In this document: piece after piece, positions 13,761 through 25,867 of the stretch
How the letters are laid out: every line of letters starts with the position of its first letter
Position numbering within the stretch: the stretch's first letter is position 1
NCBI GenBank assembly: GCA_963680875.1
Contig: OY804590.1
Coordinates: 24,490,640-24,554,639, forward strand
Source: Bathymodiolus brooksi
Lineage: Eukaryota; Mollusca; Bivalvia; Mytilida; Modiolidae
DNA: 64,000 nucleotides
Reading direction: 5' to 3'
Position numbers and translations under genes: made by a program
The notes under the pieces: generated by a model
What the model was told of the DNA's origin: nothing
The model's input: only the letters and a program-made list of their open reading frames with translations
The model's database searches: none

Positions 13761-14207
13761 GTTATGTTTTATAGCAAAAAGCGTGTAAAAAAATACAAAT
13801 ATCATGGTTTTTTTTGTTACTATACAAGATAGTGTTGATGAAGTACGAATACATTTTTTTAATATCAATCATTTTTTTTCTAGGTATGACAACTTTGAAC
13901 TATTCAACCAGAAACAAACATCCTGTTACCTGAAATATGATTGGATTATTCGCAGTTTATGGGGCTGTATATAAACGAAGAAAAAACATTTGATATGATA
14001 CCATCTAGCTGAGATATCTACGCGAAGGTGTAAGTATAATTTCTTAAAAAATCGACAAAAAATATTTGCATGTCTCCAACTCTTAATAGACTTATTAATG
14101 TACATGTACATCATACATGACTCTGTTTTAGTTACTTGTTCTCCATAAAGGAAGAATTACAAAAACATCTAGTCACAACCAGTTATACAATGGCCTCAAT
14201 TCAGGTC

Positions 14208-17200
14208 TTTTTATTGGTAGATGATTATGTGAATTTTATCCCTATCTTTATATTAAATTCTTATATGTAACTTCAGTACAGATAAAATCATGTCTTTTAG
14301 ATCTTATTTTAAGTTCTCGACTTTCATAGAATGGTAAGAAAACTTACACCATTGTGTCTAAGAAATAATTCACGGAATCCATTGTTTGCTGGATATTTTA
14401 AAATGGGCAACATTATTTTCGTAAATTTTGTTTTGTCCTCAACTACAGTAATGCTAATATATGTCCACGTTGCCAACGTCACCGGAAGACCACAAGTTAC
14501 AATGTGGTAAAAGTCGATTGATGGTTATTTTTTGTATTTTATTTTGTGTGGAAAAAATAAATATTCAAAGAAACGTAACAAACGTTTCAATGTTTGCATG
14601 CATCACTGTCCTCAATAGTAAGTACATGAAACCATTCTGACATGATGGCCACAAAATGTACACTCGGAACTCCCCTACACTGGGGGTGCAATCAAATGTT
14701 AACGAGGACGACACAAGTCAATGGAAATTGTGGATAGGGATATATCTCAAGTGTATTCATGAGCAAGGTGAGTACTTTTTGCATAATAGCAAGAATAAAA
14801 GGAATAAATGTATCAACTTACTTTTATACCAGTGAAGTAAGAACTATTTACCCTTCCGGGGTAGTTGAGTTCACACCCGTCTCTTGTGTGGAATTAGTGT
14901 TTCTCAATCTTTAGTTTTCTGTACAGTATTTTGTATATATCATTGTTTGTCTTTTGGCCGCTGTTTTTTCTGTACTTTGACTTGCTTATGCATTTCATGG
15001 CATCGATGAGAACCTTAAAACTCAGTGGAGGGTGGGGGTAGGGTGGATTTGTATTAAGGCCTACAGTAATGGTCGACAATAACACCCGATTTTGAGGAGC
15101 CATAACTATCAATTTCATCGTATAACAACATAAAAAGTATATCGAAGACATTTAAAAGATTGAAAAGGAATGACTTAATTAGGCCGATATCGATTTGCGC
15201 CAAAAATGCATTCATTTTCTTCAATGGTATTTCAGACATCTTTACGTATAGGAGAATGTCCGAGTAACTCTCCATTCCTTAAAAAATAATGGAGCAGAGG
15301 CCCCGAAGGTGCCGAGGCCCATTGTTTTTAAGGAATGGAGAGATACGAGGACATTCTCCAACTTAAAATCCACCCATTGTACTTTATTAATTTTATTAAT
15401 TATTAATTTTGTAACAAAAATAAGTCTGTGTATAGTATCTAAAGTACAAAGAGAACAATAACTCTCCATTCCTTAAAAATAATGGAGAGTTTTGACAATA
15501 GATTTACATAACAGGTGGATTTTAATTGTTGAAAACTTTCTTATTACTGAATTATTTATTCGCTTGTGAGTAAGTTTGAAAAGTTAAATGTTATACCGAA
15601 TGGTTAATTGTAATACATGTATATAGGTAAATTATCTAGAGGTAATTTACAGGTAAATATGGCGCAGTTGAATTTCATGTATTGGCGAAATTAAAACCAT
15701 TGAAAATATAGACAGTGGCACAATTGAATCATTTTGAATATGCTAATTGGCGCAAATTGATTCCGGCCCTTAATTACTAAAAGTAATAATCTGTTTATTA
15801 GAATAACGACAATTTGAAATATCTTTTAAACTGCAGATTTTAAAGTAGAAATGTAAACGAGAGTTGTGTAGAGAATCAAGGGTGCTAATTTAATTTGGAA
15901 GTTTGCAGACCAGAAAGTGAACGTATTTGGCCCTGCTCATATAGAAAAATCGCATTTTAAAGGAGTTTTTGGGTATATATTTTGACAGTTTTATGAAATA
16001 CGGAGGGAATAAGTTTATTAAAGAGAACAGCCTGTGGCCGTGTTTTTAAATCTCTGAGGACAATAGACACTCGACGGTCATCCGAAAGATTTCATTGTTC
16101 TCCGTAAAGCCCGTCACCATCTCCTACAAGCACTATTGAGTTCATTGATTTTTACATGTAAAATATTTTACCTGTAAACATTTCTTGGACAGGGATATTG
16201 TTCATTATTTTTATTTGTTCACTAAATATATAGCACTTCTGTCTTTATTAGTGAACAAATGAAGTCTTCATGGTGTAACGAATAGGATGCAAGGAATAGG
16301 AGATAATGTTGTTTGTATGTATGCATATATGACACTTTTATTTATTCTTGCTACTCTGTCACATTTTCACTTTGTTCTTGTTGTTGATACAGTGCCGTAT
16401 TCCGGTGCCTTGAGTAACTGTCGCGACTGTGATGTGATTGAATGAACACTATTCTTGTTTCAGGTATTGTGATTGCGAATATTTATTGTATGTAAATTGT
16501 TTTTATTTTATATGGGAAATATATAGTTAGGACAGAGTTCGTTCTCATTGTTTGACCAAAAGAGGGGCCTACGATAACTTCCCAATGTTTTGTTCTCCTT
16601 GACCTGATAAACCTTGTGTCATATTCTCTTACCTTTTTCATTGATTCATGCTAGGTCTATATATTGTACTTGGGCTTGATTTCTATAAGGGTAAGCTTTA
16701 TTAAGCCCGTATTTCCCTTTCATCTTGACATGACAAACTATGTTTATACTTTCCGCCATGTTTATCCTGTGTGTAATTTAGTGCGCATGTGTGTTACCTC
16801 ACACATTATGTGGACCGGTTTGCGGCCCTGTTAACGGATATAATTACCGTGGGAACTTCCGTAAGAACGGACCAATCAACGACGACGATTCACGCCACAA
16901 TCAAAAGCGGGGAGTCTGCGTAGATATAAAAGGGCATCGTCTGCACGCCACAGGAAGGACCCCCAACAATCATAGACGGCAGCAAATATATCAGACAGCA
17001 ACTACTATTGGCACCATAGACTCAGAACGATCAGTTTAAATCAAAAGAGACGTTAAATCCGTAACCAGGATATATGTACATTACCAGTACGTTTTCATTT
17101 TATTTACACGTATTTCGACTTGACCTAGATGTTTTACTACGATTTTACTACGACTTTATGACGACCGACAATTCCATAGGGGGGACCTCATATTTATTAT

Positions 17201-17257
17201 TATCGCTCACGGTGAAGTTATATTATTGTTGTACTTGAATATATTATTACACTTGAA
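14208..17257. repeat. Macro-repeat unit 4 (truncated)
   Basis: This copy covers about the first 3050 bases of the unit and ends inside it. It holds the best-preserved GC-loop foldback (15251-15359) and a 32-base hairpin at 15460-15491. Unlike units 1 and 3 it lacks a block of about 15 bases near 15590. No gene seen. Confidence 0.85.
15251..15359. other. Foldback, 35-base arms (unit 4)
   Basis: Left arm begins 'ggagaatgtccgagtaactc' and the right arm is its reverse complement with only a few mismatches, ending 'tacgaggacattctcc'. The loop contains two copies of 'gaggccccgaaggtgccgag'-type GC-rich sequence. A second hairpin downstream (15460-15491, 'aactctccattcc') repeats part of the same arm, so the arm sequence occurs three times within 250 bases. 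Confidence 0.8.
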
Positions 17258-18281
17258 TATAATAAATTGCTTTGTTTTAGAACCTATATAATTGTTGTCA
17301 TAATAAACTTTTACCCTTTGGATAAAACCAGTGCATTAGACCAGCCATGGTACCAATGGTGTAAACAACTACCAAGTTATATAGATTGAGTTTGTTAACC
17401 AAAACTCACACACCGTACACTGAGCCCCCTAGGTTCAACAATATATCATTTAATATGAAGAATATATCATTGTCGTTTTGTTCGATTCTGTATGACATTT
17501 TTAATTTATATACATGTAAGAAACGGAACGAAAAATGAGTTTTGAGATTGTTCAACTTCCTAATTAAAAAATGCTCGTAAAATTAATACATTTTTAAATT
17601 ATAGAACCCCAGAGATCAATTTGAGGATTGACTTGGGGGGGGGGGGGGGGGGTTAGATTACGACATTGAGGACTGTTATTTTTTTTTGCTCTTTTTTACC
17701 AACCAAACCTTCAACTTAACATTGGTAAAAAATACCTAAAAACTGCAAAAATTATTGATGAATTATTGATACTAGGCATTTTTTAACCTAACTATTCTAC
17801 TAAGCCAAGTTATATCTTTCAACTCAAGCGTGAGCTAAAAGTTGGAAATATATATTTAACCTATTCCACTTCGAAATGCTTATGCAAAAGAGGAATCCGA
17901 AGTTTCGACCTTTGTGTTTGTTTGTTTTGACTTTTCATGAATACGAGGCCCGTTTTGTGTTTGGTTTTCGATTGGATTATCTTTTTCTTTTTTTTTTTTT
18001 TTTGTGTCAAGTTGTTTTGTGTATTATTTATGTGTTATAATAATATAAGTTAAATAATTCATTTGACCCCAGATAGTTTCAACAGTTACAACTGTTCTGA
18101 AACATTAATGAATTGGCAGGCGCATGTTCCAAATATTTTCGGCATTGGCTTTAACGTGACATTTATTGGATTTTTACATTTTCTTCTCTGTCTATTAAAC
18201 TTAATATGATTATACTTCAACCCGTGTCGTCATCCGAGTCATCATCTACAACCTGTTTGTTTTATATTGAAACACGCCATT
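17258..18281. other. Non-coding stretch, poly-G tract, nothing else recognised
   Basis: AT-rich sequence flanking the macro-repeat array. The only marked feature is an 18-base G run at 17635-17652. No reading frame or repeat family recognised. Confidence 0.6.
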
Positions 18282-18318
18282 TCATTGATTGATTGATTGG
18301 TGTTTAACACACCATTTC
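18282..18318 (-). mobile_element. SINE tail fragment
   Basis: 'gattgattgattggtgttta' is the reverse complement of the 'ttaaacaccaatcaatc' tail that ends the SINE family seen at 21990, 24105 and 50970. Only the tail remains. Confidence 0.5.
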
Positions 18319-18370
18319 CAAATAATTTCTTCTTATTCACTAATCTTTGAGAAAACATGATAACCTTTTT

Positions 18371-19080
18371 AGTTCACCTGGACCAAAGGTCCATGGGAAC
18401 TATTGCCATCACTTGGCGTTCGTCGTCTGTCGTCAGTAAACTTTTCACATTTCAAGCATCTTCTCCGAAACCACAAGGCCAATTGGAACCAAACTTAGCA
18501 GGATGTCCTCTACAAAGTTCCTGTTTTTCGTTCCAGTCCGATATTCAACACGGCTGCCAGGGCCAATAGTATGCTCTGATTGGCTGAAATTTCAAAGATT
18601 CTCTTCTGTGAAACTAATGAACTGACTGTACCCAAACTGTAAATGAATGACCATTGGAATGTCCTTTATCAAATTTATGTTTTTTATGTGGATCAGAAAT
18701 CCAAGATGGCCGCCATTGCCGGACATAGATTAACATTGGACCCTATGGGAAAATGTTCAAATGCCTTCTTCTCAGAAACTAAAAATATAATTAAAGCCAA
18801 ACTGTACATGAATGTTCATTGGATGGTCCTCTACAAACTTTAGGTTTTTTGTTCCGATATGAAATTCAAAATGGCGTCTACGGCAGGACTTAGTTTAACA
18901 TTTGGAAAAATGTTTCAAAACGCTTCTTCTCTGAAACCACTTGGACAATTGAAACCAAACTGCTCAGGAATGATCATTGGAGGGTCTTCTACAAAGTTTA
19001 GGCTTTTTTATGCCGATCGGAAATCCAACATGGCCGTCACCGCAGGACATAGATTAACATTGGACCCTATTTTAACTAAG
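18371..19080 (-). mobile_element. Non-autonomous element with internal 150-base tandem units (partial)
   Basis: It starts 'agttcacctggaccaaaggt' and contains 'ccatcacttggcgttcgtcg'. The reverse complement of this end closes the element at 26111-26784 ('ggacgccaagtgatgg' ... 'aaggtgaact'), so the two are the same family in opposite orientation. The interior has three or four diverged units each with 'attggaatgtcct'-like, 'tccaagatggccgcca'-like and 'agattaacattggaccct' blocks. No transposase frame. The far end is not recognisable, so the right boundary is approximate. Confidence 0.65.
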
Positions 19081-19399
19081 AACTATATAAAAATAAATTA
19101 AAGAATTTGATTCGGACCAGTATATTCAATTTTTCCGTACGATGACTGTGCTGGGTTGATGGGAAAGGGAACGAGTGGCAATTTATTGGAAGATTTTTGT
19201 AAAAGTATGGTAAGCGCCAACGATACTCTTCATTTTGTCACTGAATATTTGTTATGGTGTAAAGGAGGAATAACTGAAGTATGGTTGTGATTGGAGTTTT
19301 ATTTCAGTAAAATAGGGCAATATAGCGCTCCTTTACACACTGTTGATGTTGGGAGTAAACGCCAGTCTCCTATTCAACTTATTTTTATTCATGCTATTG

Positions 19400-19663
19400 T
19401 AATTACTTACAAAGTTGTGCTAATGATTTGACCATTTTGAGGAAATGAGTTAAATTACACATATTTTGTGCTGATGATTTGGTCATCCTGGGAAAACAAG
19501 TAATTACTCACATTTTGTGTTGATGATTTGACTCTTCTGTGCAAGTGAGTTAAATTACTCAAATTTTGTGGCGATGATTTTACTATCCTGGGAAAACGAG
19601 TTATTACTCACATTTTCTACTGATAATGTGGTCATCATGGGAAAATGAGTAATTACTCACCTT
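19400..19663. repeat. Minisatellite, five units of about 52 bases
   Basis: Diverged units follow the pattern 'attactcacattttgtg', 'tgatgatttg', 'catcctgggaaaa', 'gagtaa'. Unit-to-unit divergence is substantial. Confidence 0.75.
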
Positions 19664-21228
19664 TCGTGTACAAAGTTTTTGCTAAAAAAGATAACTTTTC
19701 TCATGCTGTTTCTATTTTTATACTGAAATATGTTTTGATAGTTTACTTCCAACTGACATTTATTTGTTTTTCTCTCAAATCGACTCGTCGGCGTTCAGTT
19801 CCAACATTTATGGTACATATTGCACAAAATGACACAATGTCATTGTATGTAGTTTACGGGTGTCAGTAAGTCATTGTTTATGTCAACTGTGGTGTTCCAT
19901 AGAATCATTTTTTGCAGATTATGTTTAGATATTATCATTTTGTAATTAATTCATTAGAACAATTATTGAGGTTTTTTGGAGTTGCCTCCCCTTGGCAGCA
20001 TAGCATCTTATTGACAGGTATATTATGAATACTTTACAAGAAATTTAGTCGAAAACCAAAGATATTATTCGTTATTTACTGGGATTAATACCATAATCAA
20101 ATGTTTTATTTTATTTTTTGTTCTTGCAATGACTGATATGTAGGGCTTTTTATGACATCTCAACTATGTGTTATTCCTATTGTGCATTACCTGCTAACAA
20201 AAACGTTCACATTTGTTTTTTTGGCATTTTTGCATTCACCTTAAATCAATGTAGAAAATCCTGTTATTATTATTATTTTATTTTTTGGCGTTTATGAGTC
20301 ATCACTAAAATCGGTACATTATAACTGTTGTAAGAAGTTTGTTTTTGTTATTTTAATGATATTTGGTTAGCTGCAATAATGTAGCTCCTGTGACAAACTT
20401 GTGTCTCGGCAGAGCTACAACGCGGTCCCATTCGTCACAATAGTGCAAAAAAAAGTTGTAGTTGAAACAAAAAAACTCACTATTTACGCTTCAAACATTG
20501 CATTATAACTATTACTGATGATCCCAGTTCTTGTTAAATCGGTTTGGCTGAGAAATATATGCTTTTCAAAGGTAGCAACAACCTTGTTCAAATTTATCGA
20601 TCGTTTGCCATAACCGGAAACAACGGAAGGCGGAGCTTTTCTAAATATGGTATTTCTTACTACACGTAGTAAACGGCTGATGTAAACATTCACGCCTCAA
20701 ATCGCCAAATATGGTATCGACATCCAAATAGTGAGGCCGGGAATGACGAAATTCAAAATGTTCAGAGAGAAAGTAAACATGGATTTTTATTTTGTGGGAA
20801 TTACATTCTAAAATACTGGTAAAGGAAAGGTTATGTCTTATTATTGATAAATGCTGGCGTCAGAAACTCTGTAAGCGAGCGCAAAAAATCTCGGCGGCTG
20901 CTCCATTACGTGTAATGGCATCCCGTTATAACCCTTGCGAGTAAGCGAGCATTTAGGGTTTTATTATTAGAACTAATATTTGGTGTGTTTGATGAGCAAA
21001 TTTCTGTGATTAATTTTTAATTATGTTGATTTCTTGTAAACAGTTTAATCTATTAACTATACATAAATATATGTATGTATATTTTAATAAACTTGTGTAC
21101 ACACAATTCATGCCAAAAAATATCTGTAAATATCATGTGGCAAACAAAGAAAAAAGTTTTCATTTTGTGAACAACGCAAAATGGGTTGGAATGTAATTTT
21201 ATCAGCAGTAAATGATGTATTTTCTATC
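19664..21228. other. Non-coding stretch, nothing recognised
   Basis: AT-rich sequence with only short unrelated open frames. I see no repeat family, RNA gene or exon that I can support. Confidence 0.5.
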
Positions 21229-21390
21229 ATAGGGAATCCCTCATTAATATATATTAATATGTTACTGCCAGGTTTTGATTTATTTGCTTTAAAAAGGGAT
21301 CCCTCCTTAATATGTTACTGCTCCATGTTGATGTAGTTGCTATGACAAGGGATCCTTCATTGATAAAGATAGTATGTTACTGCCCAACAT
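21229..21390. repeat. Short tandem repeat, three units
   Basis: Three imperfect units contain 'agggatcc(c)t' followed by 'taatatgttactgc' (near 21233, 21296 and 21350). Spacing is uneven. Confidence 0.55.
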
Positions 21391-21559
21391 TACACCACGT
21401 GTTGTTTTTAGACTTTGTTTGTCTCATGTTTTTATTGTTTATTTACGTATGAACTGTGTATACATATAAGTTGATTAGACATGTAGAATCTGATCAATAC
21501 AGGAAGGTGGAATCAAAACTATTCAACCGCGAACTCAGGTACAATAAGGTCACAATGAT

Positions 21560-21745
21560 TGATTTATTGTGAAAGTACATTTATTCGTTGGCACCCAATT
21601 TTTGTGGTTTCTGCGAAATGCATTGATCCATGGCTTCTTGAATTCGTGGTTTCCAACACTACAGGAATCAATCAATGGGACAATTGTATTTCGTTGGATT
21701 TTAATTTCCGTGATATAAGTGAACCACAAAATCCACGAAAATTAG
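21560..21745. mobile_element. Probable MITE with degenerate inverted ends
   Basis: The left part has 'ccaatttttgtggtttctgc' and the right part ends 'accacaaaatccacgaaaat', a degenerate reverse complement. Size (about 185 bases) and AT-richness suit a MITE. It has no coding capacity. Boundaries are approximate. Confidence 0.45.
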
Positions 21746-21989
21746 AACCGCACGATTAATAATGATTTCACAGTATAGTTTTTAAAAAAAAAAATATGTC
21801 TGAATTCCTTCCACCCAATTTTAATAGAATATTTGTAGTTCAATCTGATAATCTTACTATTTTTTTTAATGTGGAAAGAGAAAAGAAAAAAAAAATATTC
21901 CAGCACTTTTTATTTATAGGTGCTCTATAAAACTGGTTTCATAGGGATAAGCATTAAAACAATCTTTTACACTCCCTGTAGTTTTGTGA

Positions 21990-22086
21990 CAGGTCGGTGG
22001 TTTTCTCTGGGTATTCGGTTTCCTCCACCATATAACTGAAATTTTGTGGAAAGTGGCATTAAACACCATAAATCAACCAACCAACA
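21990..22086 (+). mobile_element. SINE 3' region
   Basis: It contains 'ggtcggtggttttctctggg', 'ggtttcctccacca', 'ataactgaaat' and the tail 'ggcattaaacaccataaatc', blocks shared with 24105-24224, 50234-50325 and, in reverse, 50970-51243. The tRNA-like head is missing. Confidence 0.7.
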
Positions 22087-22989
22087 CTAGTTTTGTCATC
22101 TGAAAATTGTAAGATCTATATATCAGTTCATCGTGGCCTTTAGAGTTTACATCTGTGTGGAATTTGCTAGTGATCCTATAGGATCTGCTTTATAATACTG
22201 CCAATGATTAATAATGTAAAAATGAAAATTTTTAAAGGTTTCATCTGCCATACATATGTAATTAATTTACTTACCAATTTTCAAATATCTATCAATTTTG
22301 TGGGGTTGATAATGAATGTAAAGACAATGAAATAAGATTGTGATTTCACAGATATTTTGTGCTGCCACAGTATGAGCGAGTTACTCGTCATTTAACATAG
22401 AAATTTCTGTAGAAGTTGATATAAAGGATATTATTTGTCACAATTTTCGTGGATCCAGATCACAAATTTTTAAGATTTTCAAAAGGTTTTTCAATTAACA
22501 GGAACAGCACCTATGAATAACACGGTATCTATATTTTGATATTTTTATTTTGGAAATTCGAAAATTAAGGAATCTAAGAATCCACGAATATATCTTTTAC
22601 GAGCAATAGACTGCAAATTTGGATCTTTGAATTTGATTTCTTTCACGCTACTCTGCAAAACTCACAATGTCAGATGAGATGAAGATAGTGAGGTACTGTT
22701 ATATAACACAGCTAATGTCATCTTTTTACTCAGTATACATGTATTGTATTATTATTTTTAAAGGTTAGTGGATCAGATTATACATGTAGTAAGAAAGACA
22801 TGTTTGCTACATGTACGTGTCGTATTGATTCTGTCAACATTCCGTCAATAACTCTACAAAAGGACGTTGTAGTGACCATTATCATTCAAAATTGAATGCA
22901 CCTGCTATGCAAGAAACAAGTGGGTTATTTCCCTTTTCTAATAAGGTTAAGTCAAGCTAAGACTTGACCTGTTATCCATAATTGATTTT

Positions 22990-23131
22990 GACAAGGGAGA
23001 TAATTATTTTTACAAGAGAGATAATTATTTTTGTCAAGGGATATAATTATGTTTACAAGGGAGATAATTATTATTGTAAGGGAGATGATTATTTTTACAT
23101 GGGAGATAATTATTATTGTAAGGGAGATAAT
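22990..23131. repeat. Minisatellite of 'agggagataattatt' units
   Basis: About seven units of 20-24 bases each carry a variant of 'caagggagataattattttt'. The same 'aagggagataa' core appears singly at about 23163, 30647 and 31438. Confidence 0.8.
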
Positions 23132-23435
23132 GCAACAAAAAAGTTTTAATGTAATTTAGTGAAGGGAGATAACTCATGGTTTTCACTATAACTTTCAATG
23201 TTTATTAATGCACAGCGTAGAATTTGACAGAATTGACTCGATTCGTACCAAGTGTCAGTTAATTAGAACATTGATTTTATTAATGCAATGAAACAACATC
23301 GGAGTTCTCGTAATAGAGATGTATTATGCAGGGACAGGTAACTTCTCATTTGATCAGATGTATTTATGGCATTGACTGTCCATTTTAATCATATACATTT
23401 GTCTTTACGTAAAGCATAGCGGTATAAATAAAATA

Positions 23436-23612
23436 CAGTCAAACCTGTCTAAACCGAACCCCTTTGGGACTGAGGAATTTGTTCAGTTTAGACAGGTGCT
23501 TGGTTTACACAGGGTCAAATTAGATAGACATTTGGTAGATGGGACTGTAAAGTCTGTCTGGATTAGGCAGATTTTTGGTTTACTCAGGGTTTGGTTTAGA
23601 CAGGTTTCACTG
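23436..23612. mobile_element. 177-base MITE with 26-base terminal inverted repeats
   Basis: The left end 'cagtcaaacctgtctaaacc' and the reverse complement of the right end 'cagtgaaacctgtctaaacc' agree at 24 of 26 positions over the full repeat. The interior repeats degenerate copies of the 'ggtttagacaggt' end ('gttcagtttagacaggtg', 'ctgtctggattaggcag'). There is no coding capacity. No target duplication is evident, so the superfamily is not assigned. Confidence 0.85.
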
Positions 23613-23658
23613 GACTTGGACATTTAGAGTTTGAAAGCAATGTATAATTCCATTTCAT

Positions 23659-23685
23659 GGGGGGGGGGGGGGGGGGGGGGGGGGG
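23659..23685. repeat. Poly-G tract, 27 bases
   Basis: Uninterrupted run of 27 G followed by 'aggagg'. It is the longest of four long G runs in the window (others 11475-11488, 17635-17652, 28174-28192). Length may be affected by sequencing or assembly. Confidence 0.9.
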
Positions 23686-24104
23686 AGGAGGGTATATATT
23701 TTTGATTAAAGACACTGCATGGACATGGACTCCTAAGATAAATTGTCACATTGAGGGGTTAGGGGAGTATCAACAATGTATGTAGGAACAGTGCAGAAGA
23801 AACCTGGGTTAAAATTCATCAAATGAGGAATGTACCTTGATCAACATCGGAGAAGAATGTCATCATTTACTTACCTGCTTTGACCAAGTTACTGTAATGA
23901 GTATTCGGTTGATATGAATATCATTATTTAGTACTTGTATTGTTAATGTTAACTTTTGTTAAACAGCTTAAAATGTTGTATTGATTTCAAATATATGTTA
24001 GATTTGTTCAAATACTGTAAATTCACAAATTAGTGCGATGTTTTTATTGATAGGAAAAATGCAACAGGACCGAGATCGTATTATTCAAACACACATCAGT
24101 GACT

Positions 24105-24224
24105 TGCGGCAGGTTGATGGTTTTCTCTGGGTACTCAGGTTTCCTCTACCAATAAAACTGACTGCCACATATAACTGAAATATTGTTGAAACTGGCATTA
24201 AACACCATAAAATCAAACCAAACC
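24105..24224 (+). mobile_element. SINE 3' region
   Basis: Same family as 21990-22086, slightly longer: 'gcggcaggttgatggttttc', 'ggtttcctctacc', 'actgactgccacatataact', then tail 'ggcattaaacaccataaaat'. Confidence 0.7.
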
Positions 24225-25502
24225 TCGCATTTAGAAAAATATTTGTAAATCAAAACAATAAAGAAGAATGAAAGTGTAATAAAATTACTTTGTATCTGCC
24301 ATCAGTCAGACATCTAGAGTTCATTTTTTTCAACAAGACAGTGGCCTTAGTTTAACCTAACACAATCTTCACGCTAACTCACTTGCCCGAAGCCCGGTAC
24401 AAGTAAAACTGGATTCGGACAAGTGAAAATTATGAAAGAATTTGTTTGAATAGATAGAAAATTATTCTAAATTTGGATTATGTGCAAGTAGATGAAAAAA
24501 ATTAAGACAAACACTGCTGACATTTTCACCACAGATCTAGGGTGCAGGTTTCACATTAATAAATGCATGCATTACTTTGTGAATTTAGAGTAGTTAGTTC
24601 GCAGTTTTAGAACCTTTGACATTATGGGATTTCTCTTTACACCAAGCAAATGTCAGTTGTTACATAATTGTATAAAATATATCTAAAACTGACATTTCCA
24701 TTTTCTTTTTGTATATAATTGACCCATGATCCATTCGGTTCTAAAACTAAGAAATTTTTTAACATAGCCTTTTTTTGAGACTAGACTATTGTTTGATTAG
24801 ATGCACATTTTGTAATGTCTTTGAATATGTTGATGTTTTGGATGGGGGTCTATTTTACTCCATATATGACTTCTACTCTTTTTCTGCTTCTGCCAAAATA
24901 TTACCGTCTTCATGATGTTGAAGATTATGTCAATGGTTGCCCATTGCAACTGAACTCTCATGTGACAAAGCATACTATTTAAACTATTTCTTCAGATTGT
25001 CACCACCTATGAATGGTGTAAGGAGGGGCGGGCTGCTGTTTTTGTAATGTTAAGTGCCCACAATATCTGTGTTTGGATTCATTATTCTTTAAATACAGAA
25101 TTCAATAAAAATTAACTAATGATAAAAATATTGTTGGGAATTCTTGACCTTTGATCTCAGATGTTAATCAGGTCATGTCATTTTTTTTTATACTGAAATT
25201 AAATTTAATAAAAAAATGTTTCCTTGAAATGAAAACTTATTGTTAACTTAGCAAAATTTAAAACACAACATTTTTTCTCTTAAAATATACAGGATGTTTT
25301 TTTTTCAAATTTAAGTCAAGCAAATTGTACATGTATTACATTTATATGGTCAAGAATATTCAATTACAAATACCTTAAACATTACATTGAAAACATAGAG
25401 GGAATGACAAGCACTGTGTAACCTGTTTCAGAATGTAGTTATTTCTGAAATATTGGATAAAATTATACATCATTTCATCATAAATTTCAGAAGTGGCTGT
25501 TT
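24225..25502. other. Non-coding stretch, nothing recognised
   Basis: AT-rich sequence without a recognisable repeat family, RNA gene or exon. Confidence 0.5.
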
Positions 25503-25745
25503 GTTTCTTTCTCAGTTTATTTTTAAGTGAATGGGTTCTATTTTTGTAGGACGTTGGACATTCCCCATTCTTATTGAAAACTTGTTTCTTTCTCAGTTTA
25601 TTTTTAAGTGAATGGGTTCTATTTGTGTAGGGCCTTGGACATTCCCCATTCTTATTGACAACTTGTTTCTTTCTCAGTTTATTTTTAGTGAATGGGTTCT
25701 ATTTTTGTAGGACCTTGGAAATTCCCCAATCTTATTGACAACATG
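25503..25745. repeat. Minisatellite, three units of about 81 bases
   Basis: Three near-identical units begin 'gtttctttctcagtttattt' at about 25503, 25583 and 25664 and contain 'gtgaatgggttctatt' and 'acattccccattcttattg'. Confidence 0.9.
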
Positions 25746-25867
25746 TTGCTTGCTTGAGTTATAGTGTTATGTTAAGTTGATAGAGCAAATGTTTGTTTGA
25801 TGTATGAGGATTATTTTGAAATAAATTGTCTGTTATGACTGTATTTTAACATTTTTGTTTTGTTTAG

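Larger units (their letters stand above)
8524..14207. repeat. Macro-repeat unit 3, carrying a retroelement insertion
   Basis: The unit is 5684 bases long because 12374-13760 is foreign. A short G run that is six bases in the other units ('catagggggg') is expanded to 14 at 11475-11488. The GC-loop foldback is at 9566-9656 with a shortened loop, the small hairpin is at 9746-9777, and a minus-strand SINE fragment is at 11561-11752. Confidence 0.85.
1..17257. repeat. Tandem macro-repeat array, four units of about 4.25 kb
   Basis: The same sequence recurs head to tail with landmarks at 1, 4282, 8524 and 14208 (each beginning tttttattggtagatgatta). Successive spacings are 4281, 4242 and 5684 bases; the third is long because of a 1.39 kb insertion. 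The array stops abruptly at about 17257, where the fourth copy diverges into unrelated sequence after 'attacacttgaa'. The left edge lies outside the window. Copies differ by scattered substitutions and small indels. No long reading frame is shared, so this is a non-coding macrosatellite or tandem segmental duplication assembled from older dispersed repeats. Confidence 0.95.
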
